DNA of 64,000 nucleotides from Pedobacter sp. PLR. Lineage in GTDB: Bacteria; Bacteroidota; Bacteroidia; Sphingobacteriales; Sphingobacteriaceae. The position numbers and the translations under genes were made by a program. The number at the start of each line of letters is the position of its first letter. Position 1 is the first letter of the stretch. The stretch spans positions 62,001 through 126,000 of the forward strand of contig NZ_JAPIVQ010000003.1 of NCBI RefSeq assembly GCF_026239675.1, read 5' to 3'. Under the pieces are notes generated by a model that saw only the letters and a program-made list of their open reading frames with translations, did no database searches and had not been told where the DNA came from. Of this stretch, positions 60,915 to 64,000 are shown piece after piece.

Positions 60915-61136
60915 ATGACTAAATTAGGATATTATTTAGCTAAAAGATCTGTGAATAAGTCGCAGGTAGCTAAACGAACGGGTTTAACAAAAGCAAGGAT
61001 GAATGAGCTTACCCTGACGGAAACTTCAAAACTCAGGGCAGAGGAATTGTATCTTATTGCACTGGCAATCAATGTGAATCCCTGCGAAATGCTGGGCGAT
61101 ATTTGTGAAGGTTTAACACTGCTATCGGAAAGTTAA
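60915..61136 (+). CDS. XRE-type helix-turn-helix regulator, 73 aa
   Basis: From the ATG at 60915 the protein begins MTKLGYYLAKRSVNKSQVAK. The helix-turn-helix is SQVAKRTGLTKARMNEL, followed by a helix with RAEELYLIALAINVNPCEML, the normal Cro/C1 layout. An upstream in-frame start would add 22 residues, including hydrophobic ones, and lacks support. The gene is divergent from the HEPN operon across repeated sites, so it probably controls that operon and itself. The sensor gene starts 16 bp downstream. Confidence 0.85.
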   Translation: MTKLGYYLAKRSVNKSQVAKRTGLTKARMNELTLTETSKLRAEELYLIALAINVNPCEMLGDICEGLTLLSES

Positions 61137-61152
61137 ACTACCTTTAATCAGT

Positions 61153-62337
61153 ATGCGTAGAAAAACAGCTTTCATCACCCTCATGTATATTGCGTTAGGC
61201 GCATTATGGTTAAATTTGGGTAGCAGAGGCATTACACATCTGAACGAGCAAACACCGGAAAGGGATATGCGTTTTTTATACGATTATAAGAACCTCATCT
61301 TTCTGGTCATTTCAGGGCTCATCCTGTTTTTGCTGATAGAAATGTATCGAAGGAGTATTTCTGCTGTAGAAAACAGTTATAAACAACTTTTCGAAGGTTC
61401 TATTGCCATGATCTATGTGTTCGACCGCAGCAACTTTCGTTTGCTGGAGGTCAATGAACGGATGGTGGAGAACTATGGCTATACCAGGCAGGAGTTGTTA
61501 ACCATGTCTGTTATGGACCTCAGGCCGGTAGAAGAGCAGCCAAAACTGGAAAACTACCTCAACACGATACATATAGAAGGCCGTGCAACAGAAGTATGGT
61601 ACCACAAAAGGAAAAACGGAGAAGTTTTTCATGTGCTGATTTCTCACCATAAAACAGAATACAAGGGGAAAATGGCCTATACGGTGATTGCAATCGATAT
61701 TGAGATCTATGTGAAAGCTGAGGAAAAGATCAAAGAATTATTGCAGGTTTATGAAACCGTAACCCGTGTCACGAATGATGTGATCTGGGAGTATAGCCCG
61801 GCAACAGATGAATTAAAATGGCAAAATGGCTTTTCGGAAATCTATGGCTATACTGCGGCTTTGCGGGAAAATACTAAAGAATGGATCCTGAGTAAGGTCC
61901 ATCCGGAAGATCAGGCCTTTGTGGCAAAGAGCATGGCCGACAGCCTGGAACAGTTGAGTAATTTCTGGCGTTGTGAATATCGCCTGCAATGTGCCGATGC
62001 CACCTATAAATATGTTTCCAACCAGGCGTTTATCCTGCTGGATGCGCAAGGGCAGGCAGAAAAGATGGTAGGTGCATTGCGGGATATTACCGTTCGCAAG
62101 GATTATGAACATCGCTTGTTGCAGAAAAATGAGATCCTTAAAAAGATTGCCTGGGAAAACTCCCATAAACTCCGTAAGCCTGTGAGCAATATCATCGGGA
62201 TCGTTAACCTCATGAAGATTGAAACGAAAGCTGCCGATCCTGCGTTAATGGAGATGTTGGAGCGTTCCGCCCTGGAACTCGATGAAATGATCAGCAGAAT
62301 CAATGAAAGTACCAGCAGCATCGGAGAAAAAGACTAG
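61153..62337 (+). CDS. Membrane PAS protein with phospho-acceptor domain, no ATPase
   Basis: Two membrane spans (about residues 5-23 and 48-65) enclose a short periplasmic loop. Two PAS domains follow (about 73-185 and 195-320). A DHp-type helix pair ends the protein: ENSHKLRKPVSNIIG contains H338. The HATPase domain is absent although the gene ends cleanly, so it cannot self-phosphorylate in the usual way. It may be a phosphotransfer or partner protein for another kinase. It lies 16 bp after the XRE gene and 108 bp before a receiver gene. Confidence 0.85.
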   Translation: MRRKTAFITLMYIALGALWLNLGSRGITHLNEQTPERDMRFLYDYKNLIFLVISGLILFLLIEMYRRSISAVENSYKQLFEGSIAMIYVFDRSNFRLLEVNERMVENYGYTRQELLTMSVMDLRPVEEQPKLENYLNTIHIEGRATEVWYHKRKNGEVFHVLISHHKTEYKGKMAYTVIAIDIEIYVKAEEKIKELLQVYETVTRVTNDVIWEYSPATDELKWQNGFSEIYGYTAALRENTKEWILSKVHPEDQAFVAKSMADSLEQLSNFWRCEYRLQCADATYKYVSNQAFILLDAQGQAEKMVGALRDITVRKDYEHRLLQKNEILKKIAWENSHKLRKPVSNIIGIVNLMKIETKAADPALMEMLERSALELDEMISRINESTSSIGEKD

Positions 62338-62445
62338 CGTTTTCTTAATTTCTATAAGTTTTATGCTATCATTATTGCGGGTTTATAATATGTGGCAAAA
62401 TTGTTGCTAGTAATTGACCGAAGTTCAATTTAAAAACAATTTAAT

Positions 62446-62808
62446 ATGATCAAAAGAATACATGTGCTTGAAGATGATGAAGATATCAGGTATATCATTG
62501 GCGTTCTGCTTAAAGATGAAGGATATGAATTGCAACTATCGTCTACTTTTTCAGAGCTAAAAGGGAAACTGAAAGATTCAGTGCCCGATTTATTCATTTT
62601 GGATGTTATGTTGCCTGATGGTGATGGTGCGGAAATCTGTAAAGATTTAAAAACAGATATGTTTACCAAACACATTCCTATTATTGTGATGTCTGCAAAT
62701 GACCAGAATAAAGATTTAAGTATCGCTGCGGGAGCGGATGATTACGTGAGCAAGCCCTTTGATATTGACTATATAGTGAAAAGAATTAAAAAGTTACTGG
62801 TGAATTAA
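62446..62808 (+). CDS. Stand-alone response regulator receiver
   Basis: A 120-residue CheY-type receiver with the acidic pocket D10/D11, phospho-acceptor D53 in FILDVMLPDGDG, S83 in IVMSAND and K103 in YVSKPFD. It has no output domain. Placement after the PAS/H-box protein suggests both belong to one phosphorelay. A terminator follows. Confidence 0.93.
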   Translation: MIKRIHVLEDDEDIRYIIGVLLKDEGYELQLSSTFSELKGKLKDSVPDLFILDVMLPDGDGAEICKDLKTDMFTKHIPIIVMSANDQNKDLSIAAGADDYVSKPFDIDYIVKRIKKLLVN

Positions 62809-62826
62809 GACCATAAACACTACATG

Positions 62827-62873
62827 AAAAAACGGCCTCCGATAGTTAATAGCTATTGGAGGCCGTTTTTTTT
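62827..62873 (+). terminator. Terminator after the receiver gene
   Basis: AAAAAACGGCCTCC pairs with GGAGGCCGTTTTTT; the inner bases AATAGCTATT extend the stem on both sides of the loop. Then T. Confidence 0.92.
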
Positions 62874-63083
62874 AGGCCCTGAAATCTGGCAGGGCTATAA
62901 AATAGAAACAGGGATAAACCTTGGAGAGGTATCCCTGTTAATTGATGGTTGGCCCACCACAGACCAACCTAAACCAAACAAACTACGACTATAACGGATA
63001 TAATTACTGGAAAGTTTCCCGTATTTCAAATTAAACATTTCTATGACAATCCATGGTTGTTATCTTAAGGAGCCCGGTAAATT

Positions 63084-63140
63084 AACGAGGTGTCTGACCC
63101 GCGCATGTGCGGAATTGAGATACTACCCGTTAATGGGGAA
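63084..63140 (+). ncRNA. Candidate structured RNA upstream of the cupin gene
   Basis: ATTAACG pairs perfectly with CGTTAAT about 45 bases on. Inside, GGT pairs with ACC, TCT with AGA, and CCGCG with TGCGG around CATG. The right arm, TTGAGATACTACCCGTTAA, resembles the first half of a TPP riboswitch, but no second half is seen. The rest of 62874-63217 shows no gene. Confidence 0.35.
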
Positions 63141-63217
63141 TTTTAATCCTTGTGCGTTGAATTACAATGGATTATGTTAATCCTGTGCTCCGGCACTTAT
63201 TTTCCGTCGATATATAT

Positions 63218-63225
63218 TATATTTG
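63218..63225 (+). promoter_or_regulatory. -7 promoter element that decides the cupin start
   Basis: TATATTTG fits the Bacteroidota TAnnTTTG consensus and lies 19 bp before the ATG at 63245. It makes the in-frame upstream start at 63167 unlikely. The -33 box is weak. Confidence 0.5.
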
Positions 63226-63244
63226 GCCTAAATACGAGAATAAA

Positions 63245-63742
63245 ATGTCAGATCAGAAAAAAGAAATATTTGATGGCGTAGCTCAACGCTTAAAGATTGA
63301 AGGATTTAATGTGGTCAATCGTGATGAAAGCCGCCCTTGGGGAGGTTTTTTCGTAATTGATGAAGACCAGGCACAACAATTTGCCAATGTTTATTTTGAT
63401 GGATTAAATGTTGATGAACTGAAAATATCAGGTAAACTGAGCCCAAAAATATTAATCGTTGCACCTAATACACGTTTGTCCTGGCAATATCACCACCGCC
63501 GTGCAGAAATATGGAGAGTGGTAAATGGTACGGCAGGGGTATGTACCAGTGATACAGATGAACAAGGAGAAGTAAAACAACTGACTCCCGGACAAACGAT
63601 CAAATTAAAACAAGGTGAAAGACACCGTTTAATTGGTTTGGACGACTGGGGAATTGTTTCCGAAATCTGGCAACATACTGATCCGGCAAACCCATCTGAT
63701 GAAAGCGATATTGTAAGAGTACAAGACGATTTTGGTAGATAA
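63245..63742 (+). CDS. Mannose-6-phosphate isomerase-type cupin
   Basis: A 165-residue cupin resembling the C-terminal isomerase domain of type II phosphomannose isomerases. It begins MSDQKKEIFDGVAQRLKIEG and has the RPWGGFFVID motif near residue 30, LSWQYHHRRAEIWRVVNGTA with metal-binding His and Glu, and GERHRLIG with a further His. The likely substrate is a phosphosugar, but stand-alone proteins of this type vary. It starts at the ATG favoured by the -7 element. Confidence 0.85.
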   Translation: MSDQKKEIFDGVAQRLKIEGFNVVNRDESRPWGGFFVIDEDQAQQFANVYFDGLNVDELKISGKLSPKILIVAPNTRLSWQYHHRRAEIWRVVNGTAGVCTSDTDEQGEVKQLTPGQTIKLKQGERHRLIGLDDWGIVSEIWQHTDPANPSDESDIVRVQDDFGR

Positions 63743-63762
63743 TACCTAATAGATATGATTTA

Positions 63763-63797
63763 ATCCCGTATAGGTAAAACTTATACGGGAATTTTTT
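63763..63797 (+). terminator. Terminator after the cupin gene
   Basis: ATCCCGTATA pairs with TATACGGGA-T, with a loop of about nine bases, followed by TTTTTT. Confidence 0.85.
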
Positions 63798-63860
63798 TGC
63801 TATTTTGCAACCCAAACATCCAGACCTGACATAGGTCCGTAAGTACGTATATATACAAAT

Positions 63861-64000
63861 ATGATTATTTTAGTTTTCTTTCTTTTACACTGGTTCCTCT
63901 CTCTATTTTCACAAACTTTCTTTTTACATCGTTATGCTTCGCATAAAATGTTTAAGATGAATGCCTTTTGGGAGAAGTTTTTTTATGCCATTACCTTCCT
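63861..64000 (+). CDS. Fatty-acid (acyl-CoA) desaturase, N-terminal part
   Basis: The open frame starts at the ATG at 63861 and runs off the window. It begins [20 protein letters not shown] and then [10 protein letters not shown], which matches the first His box (HRxxSH) of membrane desaturases. Only about 46 residues are visible, so the substrate class is not certain. Confidence 0.7.
   Translation, partial: MIILVFFLLHWFLSLFSQTFFLHRYASHKMFKMNAFWEKFFYAITF

Noticed and set aside
63084-63153. Standard TPP riboswitch
   Set aside because: Only one arm is similar. The P4/P5 part is not recognisable, the next gene is not a thiamine gene, and a promoter lies downstream.

Overview
The window is a stretch of chromosome from a Bacteroidota bacterium, most likely a Sphingobacteriaceae member close to Pedobacter. 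The evidence is three SusC/SusD pairs with CarboxypepD_reg-like N-termini, the rpmB-rpmG-DUF4295-ftsY-rimO cluster, surE next to lpxB, Bacteroidota promoters (TTTG-N18-TAnnTTTG before acs), and lipoproteins of the SCK/ACK type. This assignment rests on gene content and recalled family features; no search was run.

Layout. 1-3.2 kb (minus): start of a bshC-like gene, rimO, ftsY, a DUF4295 gene, rpmG, rpmB. 3.3-12.7 kb: an unknown protein, acs, a thioredoxin-fold lipoprotein without its CxxC, CsbD, a two-domain M16 peptidase, then surE, a small membrane protein and lpxB in one overlapping operon. 12.7-18 kb: first SusC/SusD pair. 18-23 kb: a probable minus-strand operon of AraC regulator, ankyrin lipoprotein and amidohydrolase, then a small membrane protein, a GNAT enzyme and a lipoprotein.

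22.9-38.2 kb is a genomic island of about 15.0 kb in a tRNA-Ala(GGC) gene. It lies between 273-bp direct repeats, each holding a whole tRNA-Tyr gene and the 3' part of tRNA-Ala. The right copy completes an intact tRNA-Ala. The island carries a tyrosine recombinase, a RadC-like protein, a helicase-like ATPase with an altered P-loop, a HEPN gene beside a PD-(D/E)XK nuclease gene, a PIN-like protein, a DUF2695 protein, a lipoprotein related to one just outside attL, and many unknown proteins, nearly all on the minus strand. I recognised no relaxase or type IV secretion gene. Two intergenic stretches (26.5-27.08 kb and 30.60-30.74 kb) are rich in inverted repeats.

38.4-57.7 kb: three small unknown genes, an AraC regulator, a second SusC/SusD pair followed by an arylsulfotransferase-like lipoprotein and an alpha/beta hydrolase, an unknown lipoprotein, a glutaminyl cyclase, a third SusC/SusD pair and another alpha/beta hydrolase.

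57.7-61.1 kb is the most unusual chromosomal locus. A tightly packed four-gene minus-strand operon encodes a protein with a predicted HEPN domain and two proteins that together carry three copies of one unrecognised domain of about 85 residues. It is divergent from a small XRE-type regulator, and the region between them has repeated operator-like sites. After this come a PAS/phospho-acceptor protein with no ATPase domain, a stand-alone receiver, a mannose-6-phosphate isomerase-type cupin, and the start of a fatty-acid desaturase at the window edge.
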